DNA from: Clostridiales bacterium
GTDB lineage: Bacteria > Bacillota > Clostridia > Oscillospirales > CAG-272
Direction: 5' to 3'
Length of the DNA stretch: 64,000 nucleotides
NCBI GenBank assembly: GCA_012840355.1
Contig: DULN01000010.1
Span: 162,683 to 226,682, forward strand
In this document: piece after piece, positions 26,812 to 35,800 of the stretch
Layout of the letters: the number at the start of each line of letters is the position of its first letter
Position numbering within the stretch: the first letter of the stretch is position 1
Program-made: the position numbers and the translations under genes
The notes under the pieces: model-generated
Told to the model about the DNA's origin: nothing
Database searches by the model: none
Seen by the model: the letters and a program-made list of their open reading frames with translations, nothing else

Positions 26812-27871
26812 GGAATTATTACGCTATCATGCGGCAAAGTATCCCTTAATGCGGCCGGAGGACCTCGTCAAGCTTTGCTATCAAGCAAGCTTTGGCGCGG
26901 GGCACATGCTAAAAAACCCCGGCGCAGTGCTCGAGTGGCTGAAGGCTGAGTATAACGCAGCTGAGCCTGTTGGCGGCGAGCTGTTTGAGCCTCTCCCGGG
27001 CGGCTATGCCCGCCTTTACCTTGGCGCGGCAAAATCGGGGGGGATTTTGCCCGAGCTTGTGCTTGCGCTGTTTTCGGCGACGGCGAGCGTGGAGCCAGAT
27101 AATGACGCGCTCGCGCGGTTTTTGGAGCTGATTGAGCTTGCAAAATCGCTTGCGGAAAGCGACGTATTTTCGTTTTCGCGCGCGGAGCTTGAGGGTTATC
27201 TTGCCGGTTACCTAAAAGACGGCGAAATCCCGCCGCCGGTAAGCCACAGCGAGGTTTATAGGCAAGAGTATTATCCGCATTACAGGATAGTCGACGCGCG
27301 CTTTGTGCCCCTTTTTGAGCTTTGCAAAGATATATATAATCTCTCGCGCGGAGAAGGGAAAAGGGTAGTAGCTGCGTTCGACGGCAGGTGCGCGTCGGGC
27401 AAAACGACCGCCGCCGAGCTGATTTCCCGCGCTTTCGGAGCCGAGGTGGTGCACTGCGACGACTTTTTCCTGCCGCCGCATCTTCGCACGCCGGAGCGCT
27501 ATGCCGAGCCGGGCGGGAACATCCATTACGAGCGGTTCGCCGAAGAAGTGGTGGCAAGGCTCCACTCATGCGAGCCGTTTGAGTACGGCGTTTACGATTG
27601 CTCGTGGGGCAAAATAACACGCCGCGCAAAGGTTAGCGGCTCGCCGCTTGTCATAGTCGAAGGCGCGTACTCGACGCACCCGCGGTTTGGACGGTACTAC
27701 AATATCTTTGCGTTTTTCGACATCTCTCCTGAAGAGCAGATGGCGCGCATCGTAAAGCGCGAGGGCGAGGAAGGGTGGAAAGCCTTTTCCGAGCGCTGGA
27801 TACCTCTTGAAGAGGCATATATCGCTGCGACGGACGCCATGAGCCGCGCCGATATTGTAGTCCGCACATAA
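26801..27871 (+). CDS. P-loop kinase of the uridine kinase/pantothenate kinase class with N-terminal extension
   Basis: 356 residues, start ATG 26801 inside the end of the ECF gene (11-base overlap, coupled translation). Residues 1-180 form a helical domain of unknown function (MRHEELLRYHAAKYPLM, CYQASFGAGHML); residues 188-356 are a uridine-kinase-like domain with P-loop GRCASGKTT (195-203), VVHCDDFFLPP and VIVEGAYSTHP. These enzymes phosphorylate nucleosides or vitamin-like alcohols. Together with the S component and the leader, a salvage route is likely; the substrate is open. Confidence 0.75.
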   Translation: MRHEELLRYHAAKYPLMRPEDLVKLCYQASFGAGHMLKNPGAVLEWLKAEYNAAEPVGGELFEPLPGGYARLYLGAAKSGGILPELVLALFSATASVEPDNDALARFLELIELAKSLAESDVFSFSRAELEGYLAGYLKDGEIPPPVSHSEVYRQEYYPHYRIVDARFVPLFELCKDIYNLSRGEGKRVVAAFDGRCASGKTTAAELISRAFGAEVVHCDDFFLPPHLRTPERYAEPGGNIHYERFAEEVVARLHSCEPFEYGVYDCSWGKITRRAKVSGSPLVIVEGAYSTHPRFGRYYNIFAFFDISPEEQMARIVKREGEEGWKAFSERWIPLEEAYIAATDAMSRADIVVRT

Positions 27872-27872
27872 A

Positions 27873-27910
27873 AAGCCGCCAAGGGGCTTTGGCTCCAAGG
27901 CGGTTTATTC
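27873..27910 (+). terminator. Weak hairpin after the kinase gene
   Basis: GCCGCC / GGCGGT stem followed by TTATT. Confidence 0.45.
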
Positions 27911-27914
27911 GTGC

Positions 27915-28054
27915 TTGAAAAAATGCGGATGAATTAGTATAAAATGTTAATGTTCACATTGCGCCGCGTGGAGGGAGATGCAATCTATTTTTAGGCAAAG
28001 AAATAAAATAAAGCTTCCGATTCCCGCTGGATGCGAGATTTCGGAAGCTTTTTT
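27915..28054 (+). ncRNA. Possible short transcript between kinase gene and livF
   Basis: TTGAAA (27915-27920), 17-base spacer, TATAAA (27938-27943), and about 105 bases later a perfect 11-pair terminator (AAAGCTTCCGA ... TCGGAAGCTTT, 28010-28051, then T run). This fits a small RNA, but the terminator is also well placed to serve the converging liv operon from the other strand. A GGAGGG-ATG with 38 codons runs through the terminator and is not credible as a gene. Confidence 0.35.
28010..28054. terminator. Bidirectional terminator
   Basis: Eleven-pair stem with T run on the plus strand and CTTTATTTTATTT on the minus strand. Another inverted pair AAAGGCAGG / CCTGCCTTT (28073-28121) lies closer to the livF stop. 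Confidence 0.8.
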
Positions 28055-28120
28055 ATACGCGATTGTGCTCGAAAGGCAGGTTTTCGCCTTATGAAACAAA
28101 GCTTGACAAAAGCCTGCCTT

Positions 28121-28831
<711 letters not shown>

Positions 28832-28832
28832 C

Positions 28833-29615
28833 TTATTCACCCCGCTGCTGTCCGAGATAAGCTTCGATAACCGTCGGATTCTTGCGAATCTCCTCAGGCG
28901 AGCCCGTCGCGATTATAAGCCCGTAGTTTAGCACTATAATGCGCTCGCAAACTCCCATGACAAGGTTCATGTCGTGCTCGATGAGGATAATAGCGACATG
29001 GAACCGGTCGCGGATTTTGCGGATGTTGCTCATAAGCTCGGCGGTCTCCGACGGGTTCATGCCCGCCGCCGGCTCGTCGAGGAGCAGGACCTTGGGGTTT
29101 GTCGCTATCGCGCGGACAATCTCAAGCCTGCGCTGGGCGCCGTAGGGCAGGCTGCCCGCAAGGTCGTATGCGTGCGCCCGCAGGTTGAGCACGTCGAGCA
29201 GCTCAAGCGCGCGCTCTTCCGCTTCGCGCTCCTCTTTCCAATAGGTTGGCAGCCGCAGGAGGGTCTCGAACATCGAGCAGCGCAGGTTGTTGTTGAGCGC
29301 GACCTTAACGTTGTCGATGACCGTCATGTTTTTAAACAGCCGGATATTCTGGAAGGTGCGCGCGATGCCCGCTTGCGCCACGCCGTGCGTGGATTTGCCT
29401 CTCGTATCGTTGCCTTCTATATCGATAGAGCCTTTGGTCGGCGTGTAAACGTTAGTTAGTAGGTTGAAAACGGTGGTTTTACCGGCGCCGTTTGGGCCGA
29501 TAAGCCCGACGATCTCTTCCGGCGCGACCTGGACGTTAAAATCGTCGAGCGCTTGAAGCCCGGCAAAATTTATGCCCAAATTCCTGACATTCAGCAATGT
29601 TTCGCCGTTGTTCAT
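28833..29615 (-). CDS. livG: Branched-chain amino acid ABC transporter ATPase LivG
   Basis: 260 residues, large ATPase of the same importer. Walker A GPNGAGKTT, the LivG marker GIARTFQNIRLFKNMTV, the signature position reads LPYGAQRRLE as in LivG proteins, Walker B VLLLDEPAAGMNP. ATG directly follows the livM stop (TAAATG), with GAGGAGG upstream. Confidence 0.93.
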   Translation of the reverse strand: MNNGETLLNVRNLGINFAGLQALDDFNVQVAPEEIVGLIGPNGAGKTTVFNLLTNVYTPTKGSIDIEGNDTRGKSTHGVAQAGIARTFQNIRLFKNMTVIDNVKVALNNNLRCSMFETLLRLPTYWKEEREAEERALELLDVLNLRAHAYDLAGSLPYGAQRRLEIVRAIATNPKVLLLDEPAAGMNPSETAELMSNIRKIRDRFHVAIILIEHDMNLVMGVCERIIVLNYGLIIATGSPEEIRKNPTVIEAYLGQQRGE

Positions 29616-30653
29616 TTATTTTCCTGCCTCCTCGTGGATTCCGAGCTTGTTGCGATGCGTAAGTTTCTTTATGGCTTTCGCTATGTCGCTTGCCGCACCG
29701 CAAAGTGAGAAGTCATATCTGCCGAAGAGACCGGAGGGCTTAAATACCATCACAACTATAAGAAGCAGTGAGTATACCACCATGCGGTACTCGCTGAAGC
29801 CGCGCAAAACCTCGGGCAAAACCGTCAGCGCGCCCGCAGCGACAACCGAGCCGATAATCGAGCCCATGCCGCCGAGCACCACCATGACGAGTATCTCGAC
29901 CGAACGCATGAAACCGAACTCCGCCGGGTCAAGAACGCCTATAAAGTGCGCGTAAAGCCCGCCCGCGATGCCCGCAAAGAAAGCGGAAAACGAGAACGTT
30001 GTAACTTTATAATATGTCGTCGGGATGCCCGAGGCTTCGGACGCTATCTCATCTTCGCGGATGGATATAATCGCGCGCCCGTGGCGCGATTTGATAAGCG
30101 CGTGTATAAGGAAGAGCGTTATTACGACGCATACGAAAGTCGAAATGACCGTCGTGTCTTTCGGTATGCCTTTTAAGCCGTACGCGCCGCCGGTGATTTT
30201 GGGGATGTTGAGGATTATAACCCTGATAATCTCGCCAAAGCCGAGCGTTATAATCGCAAGATAGTCGCCTTTGAGCCTCAGCGCGGGAAGGCCTATTAAA
30301 ATGCCGAATATAGCAGCGACAATGCCGCCGACGATAAGCGAAAGCGGGAACGATATGGCTTTTGGAAAGTCCGTATGGATTGAAAACAAAGCTGCGGCAT
30401 AAGCGCCGACGCTCATAAATCCTGCATGGCCGAGCGGGAGCTGGCCGAGAAAGCCGGCGGTAAGGTTGAGGCTGACGGCGAGTATTATATTTATCCCCAT
30501 CGGGATAAATATCTGCGACATATATTTGTTAAGCAGTCCGCCTTCGCCGGTAGGGCCGGTCAAAAGCACGAGCAAGCCGAAAGCCAAAAGCACGGCTATC
30601 GTGTTTATTATATACCTAAACCAGGTTTTATCTATAAGTCGGGTCGGTTTCAC
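29616..30653 (-). CDS. livM: Branched-chain amino acid ABC transporter permease LivM
   Basis: 345 residues, polytopic permease. Contains the LivM core GLPALRLKGDYLAIITLGFGE and the C-terminal GGMGSIIGSVVAAG. A GTG at 30653 is chosen as start: it has GAGGTG six bases upstream and begins ten bases after livH stops, whereas the first ATG in frame (30713) lies inside livH with no site. Operon order fixes the assignment. Confidence 0.9.
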   Translation of the reverse strand: MKPTRLIDKTWFRYIINTIAVLLAFGLLVLLTGPTGEGGLLNKYMSQIFIPMGINIILAVSLNLTAGFLGQLPLGHAGFMSVGAYAAALFSIHTDFPKAISFPLSLIVGGIVAAIFGILIGLPALRLKGDYLAIITLGFGEIIRVIILNIPKITGGAYGLKGIPKDTTVISTFVCVVITLFLIHALIKSRHGRAIISIREDEIASEASGIPTTYYKVTTFSFSAFFAGIAGGLYAHFIGVLDPAEFGFMRSVEILVMVVLGGMGSIIGSVVAAGALTVLPEVLRGFSEYRMVVYSLLLIVVMVFKPSGLFGRYDFSLCGAASDIAKAIKKLTHRNKLGIHEEAGK

Positions 30654-30663
30654 AGTATTCACC

Positions 30664-31539
30664 TCAAACCTTTTCTCTGTCGCCGCGTCCGAAGAAGCCC
30701 GTCGGCTTGACAAGCAGGACTATAATCAGTATGCCGAAAAGAACCGCGTCGGCAAGCTGCGAGCTGATATAGCCTTTAGTTAGGCTCTCCGCGACGCCGA
30801 TGAGCAGCCCGCCAAGCATCGCGCCGGGGATAGAGCCGATCCCGCCGAGCACTGCCGCGACGAACGCCTTAAGGCCGAGCATCGAGCCCATTGTCGGCGC
30901 TATTTGCGAGTATGAGCATACATAAAGCACCGCCGCGACAGCAGCAAGCCCCGAACCGAGCGCGAAGGTGAAGGAAATCGTGTTATCGACGTTAATGCCC
31001 ATAAGCTGCGCTGTGCGGTTGTCTTCCGACACTGCGCGCATTGCCTTTCCTATCTTGGTTTTCGACACGAGCAGCGTAAGTGCGACCATTATCGCCGCCG
31101 AAATGGCAATGGTTATCAGCGTCGTATACGAAATCGACCGGTTGCCGATGGAAAAGCCGCCGCTCGGGATGAATGTCACGAACATTTTCGGGTTGGCGGT
31201 AAAGATAAGCTGGACGGTGTTCTGCAAAAACAGGCTGACGCCGATCGCCGTTATAAGCAGCGAAATGCGCGCCGAGTTGCGCAGGGGCTTGTATGCCAGC
31301 TTTTCTATTATAATACCGACAATCGAGCAAAAAATGATCGTCGCGATTGTCGCGAGCCACCAAGGCATATTGAGCCTTGTCATAAAATACCACACGGCGT
31401 ACGAGCCAAGCATTATGATATCGCCGTGCGCGAAGTTTATCAGCTTAACGATGCCGTATACCATGCTGTACCCGAGCGCTACAAGCGCGTATATGGCACC
31501 GATTTGTATCCCGTTTAGTATCTGATATAGGAATGTCAT
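30664..31539 (-). CDS. livH: Branched-chain amino acid ABC transporter permease LivH
   Basis: 291 residues from ATG 31539. Typical LivH: QILNGIQIGAIYALVALGYSMVYGI, KLINFAHGDIIMLGSY, and the EAA-like region DNRTAQLMGIN. Upstream ribosome-binding site is weak. A 138-base gap with a stem-loop separates it from livK, common where the binding protein must be made in excess. Confidence 0.92.
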   Translation of the reverse strand: MTFLYQILNGIQIGAIYALVALGYSMVYGIVKLINFAHGDIIMLGSYAVWYFMTRLNMPWWLATIATIIFCSIVGIIIEKLAYKPLRNSARISLLITAIGVSLFLQNTVQLIFTANPKMFVTFIPSGGFSIGNRSISYTTLITIAISAAIMVALTLLVSKTKIGKAMRAVSEDNRTAQLMGINVDNTISFTFALGSGLAAVAAVLYVCSYSQIAPTMGSMLGLKAFVAAVLGGIGSIPGAMLGGLLIGVAESLTKGYISSQLADAVLFGILIIVLLVKPTGFFGRGDREKV

Positions 31540-31568
31540 AATTATCTTTTGACCTGTCAAATATATTA

Positions 31569-31621
31569 GAGGCAGAGCAGGCCGCAGAGAAACACTCCCC
31601 ACGGCAGGTTAGCTCTGCCTC
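31569..31621 (-). promoter_or_regulatory. Stem-loop between livK and livH
   Basis: GAGGCAGAGC (31569-31578) pairs perfectly with GCTCTGCCTC (31612-31621), with an inner GCCG/CGGC stem. No T run on the minus strand, so it more likely stabilises the livK end of the message or partly attenuates the permease genes. Confidence 0.6.
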
Positions 31622-31677
31622 CGCGTATGTAGAACAATTACGGTTATATTAGGCGGAGAAGCGCTTCTCCGAACCGA

Positions 31678-32847
31678 TTAATAGTTGGCGACAAAGTGGT
31701 TGGCGCCGTCCCTAATCTGGATAATAACGCACTCTTTAATGGGGTTATTGTTTTCGTCGAACTTGATGTTACCGGTTACGCAGTCAAGCTCGGTCGCGCG
31801 CAGAGCGTCGATAATGAGCTGGCGATGTTCGGCGGAGTTGGTGAGCGCAAAGCCCTCGCCGCCGTTCTCGATAACCGTCTTGATGGCGTTGATGAGGATC
31901 ATCGCGGCGTCGTAACCGAGCGCGGCGAGTGCGTTCGGGTTCTTGCCGTACTTCTTGTTGTAGTCTTCGACGAACTTCACAACGTCGGGATCGGTGCTGT
32001 CAGCCGCGAAGTGGTTGGCGAAGTACATGCCTTCGACGATGGACGGGTCGACGCCTTCCATCTCGAGTATGCCGTCGGTTCCGTCAACGCCGAGGAAGGT
32101 TCCCGTAAAGCCAAGCTCGCGAGCCTGCTTGCAAATCAGGTAAGCGGACTGATAATACTCGGGTATGAAAATAACGTCCGGATTGGTCTGGATTATGTTG
32201 GTAAGCTGCGCCTTGAAGTCAACGTCGCCTTTCGCGTAACCCTCGGTTGCGGTAATGGTGAAACCGATTTCATTCGCGGTTGCGGTGATGGAGTCCTTAA
32301 GGCCGGTCGAATAAGCGTCGGATGTATTGTAGATGATGGCGCCGGACTTAGCTTTCAGGTAATCAGCAGCAAACCGGGTAATTGCGCCGCCCTGGAAGGG
32401 GTCCTCAAAGCAGGCGCGGAAGTAGTTTTTGCCGTACTTGGTGACGTCGGGGTGAGTCGCCGTGCCGGTGATCATGGGAACATTGTCGGCAGCCGACAAT
32501 TCCGCAACGCTCAGCGTCGGCGTCGAGATAACCGGGCCGATGATAGCGACGACGTTATCCGAGCTGACAAGCCTGTTGTAGGCGTTTACCGCCTCGGTCG
32601 CGTTGCCCTTGTCATCGTACTCGATAATCTTAATCTTTTTACCGCCGATGCCGCCGGCTTCGTTGAACTGTTCAACATAAAGCTTCACGGCTTCAGCAAC
32701 TGCATTTCCGTAAACCGCGACCTCGCCGGTCAAAGACGCGATGACACCGATTTTTATCACTTCTGCGGAATCGCCCGCGCAGCCGACCAGCGACGGCAAA
32801 GCGAGCAATAAAACGAGCAATATCGATATAATGCGCGGGATTTTCAT
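31678..32847 (-). CDS. livK: Branched-chain amino acid-binding lipoprotein LivK
   Basis: 389 residues, type I periplasmic-binding fold of the Leu/Ile/Val family. Lipobox LVGC; KIGVIASLTGEVAVYGN, IIEYDDKGN, and GPVISTPTLSVAEL are typical. ATG 32847 behind GGAGG. First gene of the liv operon, with its own consensus promoter. Confidence 0.92.
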   Translation of the reverse strand: MKIPRIISILLVLLLALPSLVGCAGDSAEVIKIGVIASLTGEVAVYGNAVAEAVKLYVEQFNEAGGIGGKKIKIIEYDDKGNATEAVNAYNRLVSSDNVVAIIGPVISTPTLSVAELSAADNVPMITGTATHPDVTKYGKNYFRACFEDPFQGGAITRFAADYLKAKSGAIIYNTSDAYSTGLKDSITATANEIGFTITATEGYAKGDVDFKAQLTNIIQTNPDVIFIPEYYQSAYLICKQARELGFTGTFLGVDGTDGILEMEGVDPSIVEGMYFANHFAADSTDPDVVKFVEDYNKKYGKNPNALAALGYDAAMILINAIKTVIENGGEGFALTNSAEHRQLIIDALRATELDCVTGNIKFDENNNPIKECVIIQIRDGANHFVANY

Positions 32848-32881
32848 GCTGACATCCTCCGTTAAAAATAATTTGTGATAG

Positions 32882-32910
32882 ATTATAGCACGCCGATTCC
32901 CCCTTGTCAA
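32882..32910 (-). promoter_or_regulatory. Promoter of the liv operon
   Basis: Minus strand TTGACA (32905-32910), 17-base spacer, TATAAT (32882-32887), with TG-n before the -10. Confidence 0.88.
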
Positions 32911-33029
32911 GCAAATTATTAATTATTTATTTAGAATGTTAATACATAAAAGCAAATGAAGCTTTAGCTTTGTCAAATTTCATTTTTACAGCTGTAACTA
33001 TTTTATTTAAATTTACTTTTTTGAGGCTG

Positions 33030-33058
33030 TTGACATGCCGGCTTGTGCGTGCTATAAT
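33030..33058 (+). promoter_or_regulatory. Promoter of the cobalamin-uptake operon
   Basis: TTGACA (33030-33035), 17-base spacer, extended -10 TGCTATAAT ending 33058: full consensus, with control left to the riboswitch. The 120 bases between the liv promoter and this one are AT-rich without further signals. Confidence 0.88.
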
Positions 33059-33080
33059 CACTCGCAAAGTGAATAAAACC

Positions 33081-33203
33081 GCCGCGCGGTTCCGGGGCAA
33101 ATTATCCCCGGATTAGAGGGAAGACCGGTGCGATTCCGGCGCAACTGCCATTACCGTGTTCAAAGCCTAGCGCTTTGTCAGTCGGAACACTCACCGCGCG
33201 CGC
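33081..33203 (+). promoter_or_regulatory. Cobalamin riboswitch
   Basis: Closing stem CGCGCGG (33083-33089) with CCGCGCG (33194-33200); P2-like hairpin TCCGGGG / CCCCGGA (33091-33111); conserved core GGGAAGACCGGTGCGATTCC (33118-33137) and CGGCGCAACTGCCATTACCG; and a B12-box-like TTGTCAGTCGGAACAC (about 33175-33190). Adenosyl- or methylcobalamin binding should favour the downstream terminator. Confidence 0.85.
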
Positions 33204-33262
33204 ATGTTGACAGCCTGTATTTTTGGGCCAGAAAAGTGCAGCTGTCGGGGCAAGTAATCCGC

Positions 33263-33350
33263 GCGCGGCGCCTGCCGCGCGGGGCTGTTTTGTCGTCGGC
33301 GGCTGCGCTTTTCTCGGCATCGGGAAAAGCGCTTTATATTTTTATTTTAT
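33263..33350 (+). terminator. Expression platform: GC hairpin and attenuator terminator
   Basis: GCGCGGC-GCCT-GCCGCGC (33263-33280), which resembles the riboswitch closing stem and could compete with it, then the terminator GCGCTTTTC / GAAAAGCGC (33305-33332) followed by a long T-rich tract, 15 bases before the AAGGAG of the first gene. Confidence 0.75.
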
Positions 33351-33377
33351 TCATTTTGACCGAAAAGGAGAAAAGCT

Positions 33378-34154
33378 ATGAAAAATCGACACTTTTGGTC
33401 GGCCGCAATCGCGGCCCTGCTGATGCTTATTACAGCTGCTAGCGCCGCCGCGGCTGACAGTTCAACTTTAGCGTATGTGACAATAGCAAACGGCGAGCTG
33501 CTCGTCGCGCGTGAGCCGGTCAGCGTCACCGACGAAGACGGCGACGGCGCGCTGACAATAAACGACGCGATAATTTCGGCGCACAAGCAACTTTATCCCG
33601 GCGGCGCGGACGGATACCGCACCGCGACGATGGAGCTGGGCGTGTATATCACCCGACTTTGGGGCGTCGAAAACGGCGGCAGCTATGGTTACTATAAAAA
33701 CGACCAGATGGCTATGAGCCTGTTTGACCCGGTATCAAGCGGCGATCATGTCGTTGCTTTCGCGTATACCGACCCCACAGGGTTTTCAGACGTTTACACT
33801 TATTTTGACAAATCGGCGCTTTCGGCAAAACCCGGCGATGACGTTGAGCTTACGCTGAGCATGGTAGGTTTCGACGAAAACTTCATGCCGGTCTCGCTGC
33901 CGCTTGAGGGCGCGGCGATAACGGTTGACGGGAAAGCAACGGAATATAAAACAGACGCCGCCGGCAAAGTGAAGATAAAACTAGGCGGCGAAGGCAAGCA
34001 CGTGATAAGCGCGGTATCTGATTCTAAGCGGATTGTCCCGCCCGTGTGCGTAGCCGAAGTAGTTGGCGCGCCCCAAACCGGCGGAGCCGGGATAATATTG
34101 GCTGCAGCAGCAGCGATGCTTGCGGGCGCGGGGATTTATAAAAGGAGAAAATGA
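33378..34154 (+). CDS. Surface protein with DUF4430-like domain and PQTG sorting-type tail
   Basis: 258 residues, first gene behind the B12 riboswitch. Signal peptide 1-25; a DUF4430-like domain about 28-130, interrupted by an EF-hand/dockerin-like loop (TDEDGDGALTINDAI, 51-65) and ending LWGVENGGSYGYYKNDQ and SSGDHVVAFAYT; an Ig-like module 145-228; then PQTGG (232-236), a hydrophobic helix and KRRK. The tail fits a sortase-type or membrane anchor. Placement implies a cell-surface corrinoid-binding or docking role (inference). The next start overlaps its stop. Confidence 0.75.
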   Translation: MKNRHFWSAAIAALLMLITAASAAAADSSTLAYVTIANGELLVAREPVSVTDEDGDGALTINDAIISAHKQLYPGGADGYRTATMELGVYITRLWGVENGGSYGYYKNDQMAMSLFDPVSSGDHVVAFAYTDPTGFSDVYTYFDKSALSAKPGDDVELTLSMVGFDENFMPVSLPLEGAAITVDGKATEYKTDAAGKVKIKLGGEGKHVISAVSDSKRIVPPVCVAEVVGAPQTGGAGIILAAAAAMLAGAGIYKRRK

Positions 34155-35794
34155 AAAACACAAAAATCATTTTGCGCGCCGCGATAGCCGCAGTATTGTG
34201 CGCGGTGGCGTTAGCGCATGGCGCGCAGGCGAAAGTTTATACCGCCGACGAGATAGCGGACGCAATACGCGGGATTTTGGCGTACGAGCTGTCGCAAAAC
34301 GGTTACGACAGCGTCCAGTCTTGGCTTGACTCGGGCACGGTTTCGGAATGGTACGCCATCGGGCTGCGCCAGTCTGGGGAAAAGCTCGACTTTTCAAAAT
34401 ACGGCGAGGCGCTCAAAGAGATTTACCAGATGAGCGGCGCGCGCAGCCCGGCGCTCAGCCAAAAATACGCGCTAGCGCTGATTTTTGCCGGGCGAGGCGA
34501 GGATGAGGAAATCTCGCGGATTGCTGGCGAAACAATCGGCGCGCAGGGCATTATAAGCTATATTTTCGGGCTGCACCTTATCACAAACGGCGCCCAGCCG
34601 GAAAACCATAACGCCGAAAGCGTTATCTCCGAGATTTTGGCGCTGCAGCTCGCCGACGGCGGCTGGGCACTTAGCGGCGCTGCGTCCGACGTCGACATCA
34701 CCGCGATGGCGATACAGGCGCTCGCTCCGTACTACGGGCAGAATATCGATGTGAAAGCCGCGGTTGACAGGGCGCTGGGCCTTTTGTCGGAGCGGCAGCT
34801 TGAGGACGGGGGCTTTGCGAGCTTAGGTTCTCCCAACGCCGAAAGCGCGGCGCAGGTGATAGTTGCGCTCTCATCGCTTGGCGTCGACATCCAGCAGGAC
34901 GAGCGCTTTGTAAAAGGCACAAACACCGCAATCGACGGGCTACTAAAATACCGGCGGCACGACGGCTCGTTCGCGCATGCCGAGGGCGGGGAGTATAACC
35001 AAAGCGCCACCTCGCAGGCGTATTATTCGCTTGTCGCGTACCTGCGTTGTCTCGGCGGGCGCACGCCGCTGTATGTGCTTGACGATGAAGACGCGCCCCT
35101 CAGCCCCGGCGTGCTGCCCGGACAAGAGGAGGCAGAAAAGGGCGCGGATACCACAAACCCTGATACGGCTGATATATCCGATACCGATTTACCAGATGCC
35201 TCGGATGAGCATGGCGCAAGCGGCAAAGGCGGCTATAAAATATGGGTGATTTTGGGCATCGTTTCGGCGGCGGCGATTGTCATATCCCTATTTTGGCTAA
35301 CCGGCCGCCGCAACCCGAAAAACTTCATATTTATTATCGCGCTTGCTACCGCCGCCTGCGTAATCGTGTCGTTCGTTGAAATAAGGGCACCCGAGGAATA
35401 TTATACGGGAGCGCCAAAGACGAAAGAGAACGCGATCGGCAGCGTGGCTTTGATTATCCGCTGCGACGTGCTTGTGGGCGTGGCGACCGACGAGCACATC
35501 CCGGCAGACGGCGTGATATTGCCCGAAACCGAGTTTCTAATCTCGGAAGGCGACACGGTCTACGACGTGCTAATTGAAGCTGCGCGCGCTTATGGCATCC
35601 ACACCGATACCAGGGGTACAAACTATATTGCCGGCATCGCGAATATCTACGAGCTTGACTACGGCGACCTTTCGGGCTGGACTTATCTCGTCAACGGCGA
35701 AAGCCCGTCGGTCGGCTGCGGGGAATACGTACTAAAAAGCGGCGATAAAATCGAGTGGGTCTACACCCTTGCGCTTGGCGATGATATAAGGTAA
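34151..35794 (+). CDS. Transcobalamin/intrinsic-factor-like membrane protein (alpha/alpha toroid plus DUF4430)
   Basis: 547 residues. Signal peptide 1-27. Residues 30-305 are an alpha/alpha-toroid of the prenyltransferase/squalene-cyclase type with repeated QLADGGWA (166), QLEDGGFAS (216) and RRHDGSFA (268). An acidic Asp/Thr/Ser linker runs 310-360, then two membrane helices (363-384, 391-409) with a basic turn GRRNPK, and finally a DUF4430/transcobalamin-C-like domain 430-545 with SGWTYLVNG and SGDKIEWVYT. Both soluble domains should face outside. Human intrinsic factor and transcobalamin combine the same two folds around cobalamin. Role in B12 capture is inferred from fold and riboswitch. 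Confidence 0.8.
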   Translation: MKNTKIILRAAIAAVLCAVALAHGAQAKVYTADEIADAIRGILAYELSQNGYDSVQSWLDSGTVSEWYAIGLRQSGEKLDFSKYGEALKEIYQMSGARSPALSQKYALALIFAGRGEDEEISRIAGETIGAQGIISYIFGLHLITNGAQPENHNAESVISEILALQLADGGWALSGAASDVDITAMAIQALAPYYGQNIDVKAAVDRALGLLSERQLEDGGFASLGSPNAESAAQVIVALSSLGVDIQQDERFVKGTNTAIDGLLKYRRHDGSFAHAEGGEYNQSATSQAYYSLVAYLRCLGGRTPLYVLDDEDAPLSPGVLPGQEEAEKGADTTNPDTADISDTDLPDASDEHGASGKGGYKIWVILGIVSAAAIVISLFWLTGRRNPKNFIFIIALATAACVIVSFVEIRAPEEYYTGAPKTKENAIGSVALIIRCDVLVGVATDEHIPADGVILPETEFLISEGDTVYDVLIEAARAYGIHTDTRGTNYIAGIANIYELDYGDLSGWTYLVNGESPSVGCGEYVLKSGDKIEWVYTLALGDDIR

Positions 35795-35800
35795 ACCTGC

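Noticed and set aside
27978..28095. A 38-codon frame behind GGAGGG
   Set aside because: It passes through a strong terminator and the ribosome-binding site is only two bases from the ATG.
31696..32811. A 371-codon frame antisense to livK, and a similar 375-codon frame at 54896-56023 antisense to the Gfo/Idh gene
   Set aside because: Both lie fully inside well-supported genes, lack ribosome-binding sites and show no family features.
33110..33145. A tRNA T-arm-like GGTGCGATTCCGGCGC
   Set aside because: It is the conserved core of the cobalamin riboswitch; no cloverleaf can be drawn around it.
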